NCBI RefSeq assembly: GCF_910578895.1
Contig: NZ_CAJTSC010000009.1
Span: 1 to 64,000, forward strand
From: an uncultured Bacteroides sp.
GTDB taxonomy: Bacteria > Bacteroidota > Bacteroidia > Bacteroidales > Bacteroidaceae
DNA: 64,000 bases
Direction of reading: 5' to 3'
Shown: in pieces, positions 16,546 to 25,661 of the stretch
How the letters are laid out: every line of letters begins with the position of its first letter
How positions within the stretch are numbered: the stretch's first letter is position 1
The notes under the pieces: model-generated
Seen by the model: only the letters and a program-made list of their open reading frames with translations
Told to the model about the DNA's origin: nothing
The model's database searches: none
Position numbers and translations under genes: made by a program

Positions 16546-19020
16546 ATGAGACAAAACAAGATTATCACCCTGATTCTGACGCTCCTCACTGCCGGCAATG
16601 CACTTGCGGCAGAGGCGGACACCCTGAAAGTAGTAGACGTGGAAGAGGTGCTCGTCATTGCGGCACCCAAAGAGAACCGCAAGTTGCGCGAGCTGCCCGC
16701 AGCCGTCACCCTGCTGTCGCAACAAGACATGCAGGCAGCCCAAGTAAATTCCATCAAGAACCTGACAGGGCTTGTCCCCAACATGTTCATCCCCGACTAC
16801 GGTTCACGCCTGACCTCTGCCGTCTACATCCGCGGCATCGGTTCGCGCATCAACACGCCGTCCATCGGGCTGTATGTAAACAACATCCCCTACATCGACA
16901 AGTCCGCCTTCGATTTCGACTACTCCGACATCGAGCGCATCGACGTATTGCGCGGTCCGCAAGGCACACTGTACGGACGGAACGCGATGGGCGGCCTGAT
17001 TAAAATCCACACCCGCTCTCCCTTCTCCTACCAAGGCACGGACTTCCGCATAGGTGCAGGCACGCACAACACTTACAATGCCTCGCTGACGCACTACCAC
17101 CGCGCATCCGAACGCTTCGCGTTCTCTACCAGCGGCTTCTACGACTACGAAGGCGGTTTCTTCCGCAATGCGGCGCTCGGCAACAAGAAGATAGACAAGA
17201 CCCGGGCTACCGGCGGACGCTTCCGCGGCATCTACCTGCCTTCCGAAGACTGGAAAGTAGACTTGAACGTAAGCTACGAATACAGCGACCAGGGCGGCTA
17301 TCCGTACTATTATACGGGCAGCGTCAATCCCGCCGCCCAAAGCGAAGAGCTAAAACCCTACATCGGCACCATTTCCAACAACCGCGAGAGCAACTACAAC
17401 CGCAACCTGATGAACACAGGGCTGAACCTCGAATACCAGGCGCAACGCTTCACGCTGAGCGCCGTCACGGGCTACCAATTCCTGAAAGACCGCATGTTCA
17501 TCGACCAGGACTTTACGGCAAAAGACATCTATACGCTTGAACAAAGGCAGCGCATCCACACCCTGAGCGAGGAGATTGTGATGAAAAGCAAGGGCAACGG
17601 CAGTTGGCAGTGGACCACAGGCGTCTTCGGCTTCTACCAATGGCTGAAAACCGATGCACCGGTAGTGTTCAGGGAAGACGGCATGAGCATGTTGCAGCAG
17701 ATGCTGGGCGGCGTAATCCCTGCCAAGATAGAAATCCCCATGGGACCGGGCATGGGGCTCAACATTCTGCCATCCCTGCGGCTGGGCAGCAGCAACCTGC
17801 TTATCAACGGCAATTTCGACACGCCGCTGCTGAACGGGGCGCTGTTCCACCAATCCACCTTCAAAGACCTGTTCGGCGTGGCGGGCCTCTCTTTCACTGC
17901 CGGACTGCGACTGGATTACGAGAAGATAAAGATGGACTACGACTCAGGCACGGCAATGGACTATACGGTAGGCATCAAGGGAGAAATGACGCGGGGCGGA
18001 CAGGTAATCCGTGAAATGGAGATGATGCCCGAAACGGCGCTCACCGTACACTCGCGCTATCAAGGTTCCATCGACAAAGACTACCTGCAACTGCTGCCCA
18101 AGTTCGCCCTTCAATACGACTTCAAGAACAACCGGGGCAATGTCTATGCCACCGTCAGCAAGGGCTACCGCTCGGGCGGATACAACATCCAGATGTTCTC
18201 CGACCTGTTGCAGTACAGCCTGCAGAACGACATGAAGCGGCAGACGAAAGAAGAGGTGCTGAAAGCCATAGAGAACTCTCCCGGCGCAGCCTATAAGGAC
18301 ATGATTAGCGGCAAGTTCCCCGACGCAGGCGAGAACCCCGATGCCCGCTCCGCCACCGAATACAGGCCGGAGCAAACCTGGAGCTACGAAGCCGGAACCC
18401 ACCTGAACCTGTTCGGCAACCGCCTGCATGCCGATGCCGCCATGTTCTGGCTGGAGACGCGCGACCAGCAAATCTCACGCTTTGCAGGAGCAAGCGGCTT
18501 AGGACGCGAAACGGTGAACGCAGGTAAAAGCCGCAGCTTCGGCGCCGAACTCGCCCTGGCAGCCGCCCTCACCACCGACTTCACGCTGAACGCCAGCTAC
18601 GGCTATACGTATGCCACCTTCAAGGACTACGTAACCAACGCCCGCGTAAACGGCGAACTTCAGGAGATCAGCTACAACGGCAACTACGTGCCCTTCGTGC
18701 CCAAACACACATTGACCGTAGGCGGGCAGTACATCTTCCGCATCAATCCGGGGCACTGGCTGGAACGCATCCAACTGAATGCCGGATACACCGGTGCCGG
18801 ACGTATCTACTGGACGGAAGGAAACAACATCAGCCAGGCTTTCTACGGCACGCTGAACGGACGCATCAGCTTCCAGAAAGGCCGCGGACAGGTAGACCTT
18901 TGGGTGCGTAATGCCTTGGACAAGGATTATGCCGCCTTCTACTTCGAGAGCATGGGCAACGGCTTCATGCAGAAAGGACGCCCCATCCAGGCAGGAGTCG
19001 AACTGCGTTGCAGATTCTAA
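16546..19020 (+). CDS. TonB-dependent outer-membrane receptor, ligand unknown
   Basis: 824 residues. A signal peptide (ILTLLTAGNALA) is followed by a plug domain (about 35-160) with VYIRGIGSRINTPSIGLYVN and IDVLRGPQGTLYGRNAMGGLI, then a barrel ending in ELRCRF. The plug resembles siderophore/FyuA-like receptors rather than SusC: there is no CarboxypepD repeat and no SusD partner nearby. The upstream regulator with a His-rich linker hints at iron, heme or another metal complex, but this is only inferred. ATG 16546 is chosen because the promoter lies at 16495-16525. Confidence 0.88.
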   Translation: MRQNKIITLILTLLTAGNALAAEADTLKVVDVEEVLVIAAPKENRKLRELPAAVTLLSQQDMQAAQVNSIKNLTGLVPNMFIPDYGSRLTSAVYIRGIGSRINTPSIGLYVNNIPYIDKSAFDFDYSDIERIDVLRGPQGTLYGRNAMGGLIKIHTRSPFSYQGTDFRIGAGTHNTYNASLTHYHRASERFAFSTSGFYDYEGGFFRNAALGNKKIDKTRATGGRFRGIYLPSEDWKVDLNVSYEYSDQGGYPYYYTGSVNPAAQSEELKPYIGTISNNRESNYNRNLMNTGLNLEYQAQRFTLSAVTGYQFLKDRMFIDQDFTAKDIYTLEQRQRIHTLSEEIVMKSKGNGSWQWTTGVFGFYQWLKTDAPVVFREDGMSMLQQMLGGVIPAKIEIPMGPGMGLNILPSLRLGSSNLLINGNFDTPLLNGALFHQSTFKDLFGVAGLSFTAGLRLDYEKIKMDYDSGTAMDYTVGIKGEMTRGGQVIREMEMMPETALTVHSRYQGSIDKDYLQLLPKFALQYDFKNNRGNVYATVSKGYRSGGYNIQMFSDLLQYSLQNDMKRQTKEEVLKAIENSPGAAYKDMISGKFPDAGENPDARSATEYRPEQTWSYEAGTHLNLFGNRLHADAAMFWLETRDQQISRFAGASGLGRETVNAGKSRSFGAELALAAALTTDFTLNASYGYTYATFKDYVTNARVNGELQEISYNGNYVPFVPKHTLTVGGQYIFRINPGHWLERIQLNAGYTGAGRIYWTEGNNISQAFYGTLNGRISFQKGRGQVDLWVRNALDKDYAAFYFESMGNGFMQKGRPIQAGVELRCRF

Positions 19021-19064
19021 GTAATAGAGCCCGCCGCCATTCCGCAAACCGGGAAGGCTATGTG

Positions 19065-19166
19065 GCGCGTTTGTTCCCAGCTTGTTGGGAACGTATTCCC
19101 TGCCCTTTGGGAAAACGTTCCCGGCAAGCTGGGAATACTTTCCCAACAAGGAGGGAACAAATGGAA
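19065..19166. repeat. 22-bp palindromic array, locus C (five units)
   Basis: A half unit ending TTCCC (to 19078), then GGGAACGTATTCCC (19087), GGGAAAACGTTCCC (19109), GGGAATACTTTCCC (19131), GGGAACAAATGGAA (19153). Starts are exactly 22 bp apart. It occupies the space between two convergent genes. Nothing else is recognisable in 19021-19340. Confidence 0.93.
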
Positions 19167-19340
19167 CACCGTAGTGTTACGTTTCAGGCGGGGTGCTCCT
19201 TGAACTTGCCTGCAAGCACGGTCGCCCCCGGTCAAGTACAAAACAGATTGAAAAGAAATCCGAGAAGAAACTGAAGATAAACTTCTTGAAAAAAATTCAA
19301 ACAGCCCCCGTACACTGCATGGCATTCCTGCCGGCAACGC

Positions 19341-20384
19341 CTATTCGTTGATTGCCCCGCAATGCGGGCAGGCGCCTTTCGACCCTATCTTCCGCCCGCA
19401 ATTGCCGCAACGGTAGCGGGATGCGGCCAGCGATGAGCGCAGTTTCCTGAAGAACACCCACACCAATACGGCAAGAAACAGATAGCCGACGTATATCTGC
19501 GTAGTCAATATAAAGAAGAAGTAACAGAAGATGCAGCAGGAAGCCAGCCCCAACAGATAGAATACGGCTGCTTCCGGAGCGAGCAGGCGGAACAGGTCGT
19601 CGAGCACCGCCAGCAGCACGATGACAAACAGCCAGAGACTCATAAGGAAAACCGAAAGCACCGGCGGCACCCTGAACGGCGAGAGCGTGGGGTTGAAGTA
19701 GAAGTGTTGCCACGTTTCGGGCACAAACACCTGCATGGACTCGTACACAGTGGCGCTGAACGCCAGCAACAGGCACAGCAGCAGCGGATAGACGCTGTCT
19801 ATATCATTGAAGCAGACCATCTGCAACTGTTTGCGCCGGAACGCGCGGAACAGCCATACCGCCACAAACAATGCAAAGATAACGATGAAGTAGGAAGCAT
19901 GCGTCTCGCTGAACAGGTAAATGGCTTGCGAAACACTGTCCGTAGGTACAAAAGCCCGCATCATGTCCTTCTCCCGAAGCCAGCCCTGCACCTCTTGGGA
20001 ATGGGCAAGCTTCACCCACACGCTGTCCACACTGTCTGCCGGATGAATGGCAAATTCCGCTACCACCACCCTGTCTCCCCGATACAGCGTATTGTAGCGG
20101 TCCTTCACGGGCAGGCAGGCTATCGCGACCGAATCATCCTCCACCTCGAGGTTCGTATTCCATGTGTAATGACGCTCGTAGAGATAGGCAAGCGAGTCGC
20201 GGGTCTTTGCCGGCAGGTTCTCGTCTTCCAAATCGGGACGGGGATAATGGCAAGAGGAAAGAACGAGGAGCGCGAATATAAAGCACAAGGCACAGCGGAC
20301 GGGGAATGAAGCGCGTGTCGCACCCGGCAGAGTGACGTTGCGCTTACGACGACATATATGCAGTTTCTTCTTATTCTTATCCAT
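19341..20384 (-). CDS. Membrane lipoprotein with C-terminal zinc ribbon
   Basis: 347 residues from the ATG at 20384. The frame extends to a TTG at 20408 and an ATG at 20393. A lipobox (LLVLSSC, C45) follows a basic leader. The extracytoplasmic region (about 50-150) includes an SH3-like stretch (VWVKLAHSQEVQGWLREKDM). Four or five transmembrane helices follow (about 160-320), then a C-terminal zinc ribbon CGNCGRKIGSKGACPHCG. Not recognised beyond a zinc-ribbon membrane protein seen in Bacteroides. It is downstream of the U32 gene in the same direction. Confidence 0.75.
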   Translation of the reverse strand: MDKNKKKLHICRRKRNVTLPGATRASFPVRCALCFIFALLVLSSCHYPRPDLEDENLPAKTRDSLAYLYERHYTWNTNLEVEDDSVAIACLPVKDRYNTLYRGDRVVVAEFAIHPADSVDSVWVKLAHSQEVQGWLREKDMMRAFVPTDSVSQAIYLFSETHASYFIVIFALFVAVWLFRAFRRKQLQMVCFNDIDSVYPLLLCLLLAFSATVYESMQVFVPETWQHFYFNPTLSPFRVPPVLSVFLMSLWLFVIVLLAVLDDLFRLLAPEAAVFYLLGLASCCIFCYFFFILTTQIYVGYLFLAVLVWVFFRKLRSSLAASRYRCGNCGRKIGSKGACPHCGAINE

Positions 20385-20440
20385 ATCCCACATTCCAACA
20401 GGCTCCAAGTGCTGATGATTGCTTCTCTTACACTCTCCGC

Positions 20441-20517
20441 CTTATGCTTTATAACTTATATCCTATGTCTTACAACTTACATCTTATACCTTATGCTTTA
20501 TAATTCATACCTCACTT
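20441..20517. repeat. Heptamer array 2 (11 units)
   Basis: Exact 7-base words from 20441: CTTATGC, TTTATAA, CTTATAT, CCTATGT, CTTACAA, CTTACAT, CTTATAC, CTTATGC, TTTATAA, TTCATAC, CTCACTT. It spans the spacer between the U32 gene and the zinc-ribbon lipoprotein gene and includes the last six codons and stop of the U32 gene. Confidence 0.9.
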
Positions 20518-22354
20518 TCATCTGGCAGTTCTTGCAGTCGAAATCCAGGCGGAAGCGTTTGCCGTCCGTACCTATCAGGTAATAAGGCTCCCGGTACGGG
20601 GAATGCCCCTTCTGATGCGTAGGACACCACCCCATGCTATAGCGCAGGCAATGCTTGCAGAACATAAGCACGGCTTCCGGCACCGCCTGTTTCTCGTATG
20701 CCGGTTCCACGGAAGCCACTCCGTGGTCGTGGTAAAAACTGCGGGCGGCACTATTCATCACATTGCCCAGATAGGTAAGGGATGATGCCGGAAAACGGTG
20801 GCGGGTAGGTTGCCACACATGCAACTCGCGACGGTAAGTGATGCGGCGGGCGGCAATCAGCCTGTCTATTGTCCGGCGGCGCCAGTCGGCTATTGCCGAA
20901 GCCGGTATGAACCAATTCTGCGACAGGTTGACGGCAATGGCGGGACTGTCTTCCGATGGAACGTCCATAACCTCGAAAGGAGTATTCCCTAACTTGCCAA
21001 GCTGGGTGCGCAGGTTTTCCTGTTGCGGGGTGCGGGCAAGCTCTTTCGCACAGGCAAAAGACATGGTTACGCGGTTGCCGTCTTCATCGGCTGCCGTCAG
21101 GGCAAATCCCGAAGGGATGTCCGCCAACTCCCACTTGATGCCGATTTTACGCTCGGCAGACTTACGGGCAAGGAGACGTTCGAACTCCTGGTCGAAATTG
21201 CGGTACAGGCGGGTGCGCGGTCGGATGCGGGGCATATCGCCTGCCGGATAGAGTTTGTTGCCGTCCACGCGGTTGATGCGGAAACCCTGCAAACGCCCCT
21301 GCTCGTCGAGGAAGCAGACACCGTCTCCGTTGTGGAAAGGTTTCACTCCTGCCACGGTAAGGAAGTTGCCGCGCTGCTCCTTCATCGTGCCCATCTCCTC
21401 TCCCAAGGATTTCGGCGTGTCGAAAGAGGAGATTTCCCGTTCGCGCCCCTGCAGGAAGTAATGGGTGAAGCCACGGCTGAAACTCTTGTCCAATTGGGGA
21501 ACGAAGTCGAAACGGCACGTGCCCGAAGAGGCGCGTACATACTCCTTGCGGCGGGCAAAGAGGGCATCCAGTTTCCAGCGGTAAGCGGCTGTGACGTTCT
21601 TCACATAGGAGACATCCTTCAACCTTCCCTCTATCTTCAGGGAGGAAGCGCCTGCATCCAGCAGTTGCTCCAATACCTCGCTTTGGTTCAGGTCTTTCAG
21701 GGAGAGCAGGTGCTTGTCGCGGACGATGGTTTTTCCATCGGCATCCACCATGCTGAACGGCAGGCGGCAAAACTGGGCGCACTCGCCCCGGTTGGCACTT
21801 CTGCCGAAACACGCCTGGCTGACGTAGCACTGCCCGCTGTAGCCTACGCAAAGCGCTCCATGCACAAAGACTTCCAAAGGAGTCTCCGGACATGCTTCAT
21901 GGATGGCGCGTATCTGCTGCAAGGAGAGTTCGCGCGCCAGCACCACTTGGCGGAAACCGGCATCTGCCAGGAAGCGTACTTTCTCCGGCGTGCGGTTGTC
22001 CATCTGCGTACTACCGTGCAAAGGTATGGGTGGCAGGTTCAAGCGGGTGATGCCCATGTCTTGCACAATCAGCGCATCTACCCCGATGCGGTACAGTTGC
22101 CAAATCATCTTTTCCGTTTCGGCAAGCTCTTCCTCTTTCAGAATGGTATTTACCGTGACGTAGATGCGCACATTGTACAAATGGGCATACGACACCAAGG
22201 CGGCGATGTCTTCCAAAGAATTAACCGCAGCAGCGCGTGCGCCGAACTTCGGCGCTCCTATATATACGGCATCGGCACCGTGGTTGACCGCCTCGATGCC
22301 ACACTCCAGGTTCCTGGCAGGAGCCAACAGTTCTATTTTTCGTTGTTTTATCAT
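20498..22354 (-). CDS. U32-family peptidase-like RNA hydroxylation protein
   Basis: 618 residues. The N-terminal TIM-barrel shows the U32 pattern (ELLAPARNLECGIEAVNHGADAVYIG in pieces; GALCVGYSGQC), and a cysteine set C-C-C-C in CYVSQACFGRSANRGECAQFC. Related proteins (RlhA, TrhP) hydroxylate 23S rRNA or tRNA rather than degrade protein. The extra C-terminal region (about 400-618) ends in a Cys cluster (FCKHCLRYSMGWCPTH...FDCKNCQ). It lies 37 bp after metA and is probably cotranscribed. Which RNA is modified cannot be told. Confidence 0.88.
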   Translation of the reverse strand: MIKQRKIELLAPARNLECGIEAVNHGADAVYIGAPKFGARAAAVNSLEDIAALVSYAHLYNVRIYVTVNTILKEEELAETEKMIWQLYRIGVDALIVQDMGITRLNLPPIPLHGSTQMDNRTPEKVRFLADAGFRQVVLARELSLQQIRAIHEACPETPLEVFVHGALCVGYSGQCYVSQACFGRSANRGECAQFCRLPFSMVDADGKTIVRDKHLLSLKDLNQSEVLEQLLDAGASSLKIEGRLKDVSYVKNVTAAYRWKLDALFARRKEYVRASSGTCRFDFVPQLDKSFSRGFTHYFLQGREREISSFDTPKSLGEEMGTMKEQRGNFLTVAGVKPFHNGDGVCFLDEQGRLQGFRINRVDGNKLYPAGDMPRIRPRTRLYRNFDQEFERLLARKSAERKIGIKWELADIPSGFALTAADEDGNRVTMSFACAKELARTPQQENLRTQLGKLGNTPFEVMDVPSEDSPAIAVNLSQNWFIPASAIADWRRRTIDRLIAARRITYRRELHVWQPTRHRFPASSLTYLGNVMNSAARSFYHDHGVASVEPAYEKQAVPEAVLMFCKHCLRYSMGWCPTHQKGHSPYREPYYLIGTDGKRFRLDFDCKNCQMKVRYEL

Positions 22355-22391
22355 TGTTTCAGTCAGGAGTTATGAACTACGGGGTTGCGAC

Positions 22392-23309
22392 TTATCTTAT
22401 CTCTTCAATATTGAACGGCGTTTCCTGATATACAAAGTAGTTCAGCCAATTGGAGAACAGCAGGTTGGCATGCGCCCGCCAACGCACCGACACGCCCTTG
22501 TCCGGATTATCGTCCACATAATAGTTGCGGGGCATTGCGATAGGGAGTCCCTTGTCCAGGTCGCGGCGATATTCCGTGTCGAGCGTCAGGGGAGAGTACT
22601 CGGAATGGCCGGTCACAAAGAACTCGCGTCCGCCACGCGCCATCACCATATACACCCCCGCATCGTCCGACTCCGAAAGCATCGTCAGCGCGGGAACTTT
22701 CAGGATATCCGCCTTGCGCACTTCCGTATGGCGGCTGTGGGGTACATGGAACATATCGTCAAAGCCACGGAAGATGGGATGCAAAGGTTGCAGGACACGA
22801 TGCTCGAATATGCCGAACATCTTCTCGGCAAGCGGATATTTGGGCACGCCGTAATGGTGGTAAAGCCCGGCTTGTGCCGCCCAGCAGATATAAAGCGTGG
22901 ACGTCACGTGCGTACGCGCCCAATCGAAAATGGCGGTTATCTCGTCCCAATAGGTCACTTCCTCAAAATCCATCTGCTCCACAGGGGCGCCGGTGATAAT
23001 CATGCCGTCGTACTTCTCGTCGCGCATCTTGTCGAAATCCGTATAGAAAGCCTTCATGTGCTCTATCGGGGTATTCTTGGAGGTATGGCTCTTTATTTTC
23101 ATAAACGAAATCTCCACCTGCAACGGAGTGTTGGAGAGCAGACGGACCAAATCGGTCTCGGTGGTAATCTTCAACGGCATCAGATTCAGTATGGCAATGC
23201 GCAGCGGGCGGATATCCTGCCGGGCTGCCCGTGAGTTGTCAATGACAAAGATATTTTCCTCTTTCAGCAGCTCTATCGCGGGAAGTTTGTCGGGTAAGTT
23301 TAAAGGCAT
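22392..23309 (-). CDS. metA: Homoserine O-acyltransferase MetA
   Basis: This 305-residue enzyme activates the homoserine hydroxyl at the entry to methionine synthesis. The class I glutamine-amidotransferase-like fold is evident: the catalytic Cys in YICWAAQAGLYHHYG, the His in VTGHSEY, and the acid in the following EYRRDL. Annotated MetA proteins may use succinyl- or acetyl-CoA, which I cannot settle by eye. It shares homoserine with the threonine operon at 5.6-10.7 kb. A near-consensus -7 box lies at 23358-23365; I see no SAM riboswitch. Confidence 0.95.
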   Translation of the reverse strand: MPLNLPDKLPAIELLKEENIFVIDNSRAARQDIRPLRIAILNLMPLKITTETDLVRLLSNTPLQVEISFMKIKSHTSKNTPIEHMKAFYTDFDKMRDEKYDGMIITGAPVEQMDFEEVTYWDEITAIFDWARTHVTSTLYICWAAQAGLYHHYGVPKYPLAEKMFGIFEHRVLQPLHPIFRGFDDMFHVPHSRHTEVRKADILKVPALTMLSESDDAGVYMVMARGGREFFVTGHSEYSPLTLDTEYRRDLDKGLPIAMPRNYYVDDNPDKGVSVRWRAHANLLFSNWLNYFVYQETPFNIEEIR

Positions 23310-23357
23310 AAGTTCTGTGCTATGGTTTAACTGATTATTGTTTACGATTTTAGCGTG

Positions 23358-23365
23358 TAAAGTTA
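23358..23365 (-). promoter_or_regulatory. Possible -7 box of metA
   Basis: The minus strand reads TAACTTTA, one mismatch from TAnnTTTG, with TTG 23 bp upstream. Weak. Confidence 0.4.
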
Positions 23366-23440
23366 GGCAAAAATCAGAGTGGTGTGAACAATTTGCGGAA
23401 GTTTTTGTCGAATTGGCACAGGTAATACGAAATATCTGCC

Positions 23441-23448
23441 TACTTTTG
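23441..23448 (+). promoter_or_regulatory. -7 box of the fimbrillin-like gene leader
   Basis: TACTTTTG. The start site would be near 23455, leaving a leader of about 190 nt with two hairpins. Confidence 0.6.
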
Positions 23449-23454
23449 CGCTAT

Positions 23455-23632
23455 ATACAGATATACAAATAAGAGAAGACAAAACGCCAAGTTGCCAAGC
23501 GTGGCAACCCAACAATAGGAATCTGGAAGCATCATAACTTTCTCATGACATTTGCGGCTCTGCTCCATCTGATATATCAATATGTGAGCCTTTAAATCGA
23601 ACCAAAGGCGAAGATTGCTTCGCCTTTTTAAA
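23455..23632 (+). ncRNA. Structured leader or small RNA upstream of the fimbrillin-like gene
   Basis: Between the promoter (23441) and the ATG (23644) lie a perfect hairpin GTTGCCA-AGCG-TGGCAAC (23491-23508), a 16-codon ORF starting ATGACATTTGCG (23545-23595), and a full intrinsic terminator (23604-23629). A terminator this close before a gene suggests either transcription attenuation or a free-standing small RNA. Both readings are inferred. Confidence 0.45.
23604..23629 (+). terminator. Intrinsic terminator just upstream of the fimbrillin-like gene
   Basis: AAAGGCGAAG, loop ATTG, CTTCGCCTTT, with the T run TTTTT at 23625-23629. The stem is perfect, and the gene starts 15 bp later. Confidence 0.85.
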
Positions 23633-23643
23633 ATTATTATAAC

Positions 23644-25569
23644 ATGAATAGTATGAGAAACACCCTCGCAAGGGTAAGTAATGCACTGTACCTGTTCCTT
23701 GTTGTTGTGTCGGGTACATCTTGCGTAAACAAACTAAACGACGAAAACGATGAAGTCAAGGAGAGTGACATCCCCATCTCCTTCTCCGTGAAAACGGAGA
23801 AGAACACCACCAAAGTAACCCGGAACACGTTCGAAATCGGAGACAGAAGCGGAGTGTTCGCCATGCTGACGGGCAACACGCCGGACAAACAACGGTATAT
23901 TGACAATCTGCTTTTAGAGTGTGGAGAGAACAACACACTGATACCTCAAAAAGAGGTCTACTATCCGGAAGGAGACGCCACACTGGACTTCATAAGTTAC
24001 TATCCGTACCAGCCCGAAGGGGCATCCAAAGGAAGCGCCTTGCTGAATGTCCGGGTGCAAACCGACCAAAGCAAAGCCGATGCCTACAGCCTGTCCAACT
24101 TCATGACCGCCCGCACCGGACGCGTGTCCAACAGCGAGAAAACCGTAAAACTGGAATACAAGCACCAGTTTGCCAAAATAAAACTGACCCTTATGCCCGA
24201 AGAGGGAGAAAATGCGGACGACATGCTCAACGCAAATCCCAGGATTATAGCTACCGGCTTCAAGACACAAGCCGCATACGACCTGCAAACGGACCGGATA
24301 ACCGAAGTTGACGACGCAAGCGAAACGGACATCATTCCTTTCGGCACATGGAAGAAAGAGGGCAATACGCTATCCGGCAAGGAGTTTATAGTCATTCCGC
24401 AAACGCATTCGGACAGCGGACAGGCTTTCACCCTGGAATGGAACGGCAAAATCTATACCTGCCCTCTCCCATTTGCCGACATCAAGGAAGATACGGAACT
24501 GGAGATTTGCATCAGCGCATTGCAAAGCACCAGCGAAACCCTGAGCGGAATCATTGCCAGCATCAAGGAATGGGGTTTCAGCGAACAGGGAGAAAGTGAA
24601 AACAGATACGACATCACCACCGTCCATACCGCCTCGCTGTCATTCAAGACATCGGATGTATACAGGATATACCATCAAGGCAAGCCTGTGGCGGAAGTGT
24701 GCCGGGAGTATCTTTACACCAATGCCGCCGATGCCGTTGCCACCAAAGCGATTGTGGCATACTCCGTGCAAGAGGACGAGCAAACGGACCTCACGGACGG
24801 GCTTGTCTTGCAGCTGCCGGACAAAACCGCCACGATACACGGCGGCAGGGTAAGCTGGAACAAAGCGGACAACTCGCTGACCTACATTGCCGGAAACTCG
24901 CTGCCCATCGAAACATTCTACATCGACGAAAACAAGAAGATTAGCACCGGAAAACCCGGTGCCGCAGCACTCGCCATCAATGTCAGCAGCTACGAAATCA
25001 GGGACATACGGAACGGGATATTACATACCTATCCCATCGTAAAGATAGGGGCGCAGTACTGGATGAAGGAAGATTTACGCGCCACTTGCTATAACGACAG
25101 CAAAAGCATACCGCTCAAGAAAACCCTGGAAAAAGGTGCCGGCTATTTCCACTGGGCGGATAAGGATACCTATCTCTACAACGGCGATGCCGTCCTTAGC
25201 GGGAAGTTGGCCCCGGCAGCGTGGAGACTACCGACGGAAAACGACTGGAACAGACTGACAGAATATGTCGGCAATAACGCTTCCGTACTCAAAAAAACGG
25301 CTGCATGGAGTTCCGATGCCTATCCCGCAACCAATGAAACCGGCTTCGGCGTCCTGCCCCAAGGGTTACTTTTGGAAAGAGAAGGCAAAACAACTTTAGT
25401 GAATGCCAACTTCTCTACCGCCTATTGGGTATATGACGGCACACAAGAACAAGTGGACAAAGTCGTGATGTTTGCGAACAGCAACAACGACATCGATTTT
25501 AAAACCAGCGTCAAGCCGGACGGCAAAGATTACTATAACGCGTTTTCCGTCCGCTGCCTAAAAGAATAG
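23644..25569 (+). CDS. Fimbrillin-like lipoprotein with C-terminal FISUMP domain
   Basis: 641 residues. A lipoprotein signal ends at C27 (VVSGTSC). Residues about 45-310 resemble the Bacteroidetes fimbrillin fold (ISFSVKTEK...RSGVFAMLTGN, KLEYKHQFAKIKLTL). The last 165 residues show the Fibrobacter-succinogenes-type major paralogous pattern (IGAQYWMKEDLRAT, WRLPTENDWNRL, FSVRCLKE). Such proteins are exported to the surface and built into fimbria-like structures or act as adhesins. It stands alone, without mfa/fim partners, behind a leader with a terminator. The ATG at 23653 is an alternative start. Confidence 0.8.
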   Translation: MNSMRNTLARVSNALYLFLVVVSGTSCVNKLNDENDEVKESDIPISFSVKTEKNTTKVTRNTFEIGDRSGVFAMLTGNTPDKQRYIDNLLLECGENNTLIPQKEVYYPEGDATLDFISYYPYQPEGASKGSALLNVRVQTDQSKADAYSLSNFMTARTGRVSNSEKTVKLEYKHQFAKIKLTLMPEEGENADDMLNANPRIIATGFKTQAAYDLQTDRITEVDDASETDIIPFGTWKKEGNTLSGKEFIVIPQTHSDSGQAFTLEWNGKIYTCPLPFADIKEDTELEICISALQSTSETLSGIIASIKEWGFSEQGESENRYDITTVHTASLSFKTSDVYRIYHQGKPVAEVCREYLYTNAADAVATKAIVAYSVQEDEQTDLTDGLVLQLPDKTATIHGGRVSWNKADNSLTYIAGNSLPIETFYIDENKKISTGKPGAAALAINVSSYEIRDIRNGILHTYPIVKIGAQYWMKEDLRATCYNDSKSIPLKKTLEKGAGYFHWADKDTYLYNGDAVLSGKLAPAAWRLPTENDWNRLTEYVGNNASVLKKTAAWSSDAYPATNETGFGVLPQGLLLEREGKTTLVNANFSTAYWVYDGTQEQVDKVVMFANSNNDIDFKTSVKPDGKDYYNAFSVRCLKE

Positions 25570-25604
25570 CCCGCCGAAAAACAGCATTTCTCATTTCTTT
25601 TTCG

Positions 25605-25612
25605 TATTTTTG
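25605..25612 (+). promoter_or_regulatory. -7 box of metF
   Basis: TATTTTTG matches TAnnTTTG, 50 bp before the metF ATG. Confidence 0.55.
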
Positions 25613-25661
25613 TTCCCAATGTGCAGGCTTTTGCCAATAAGACAAAGACAACGAAGAAGAA

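Noticed and set aside
23310..23440. SAM riboswitch upstream of metA
   Set aside because: No conserved SAM aptamer segment could be found in the roughly 130-bp region.
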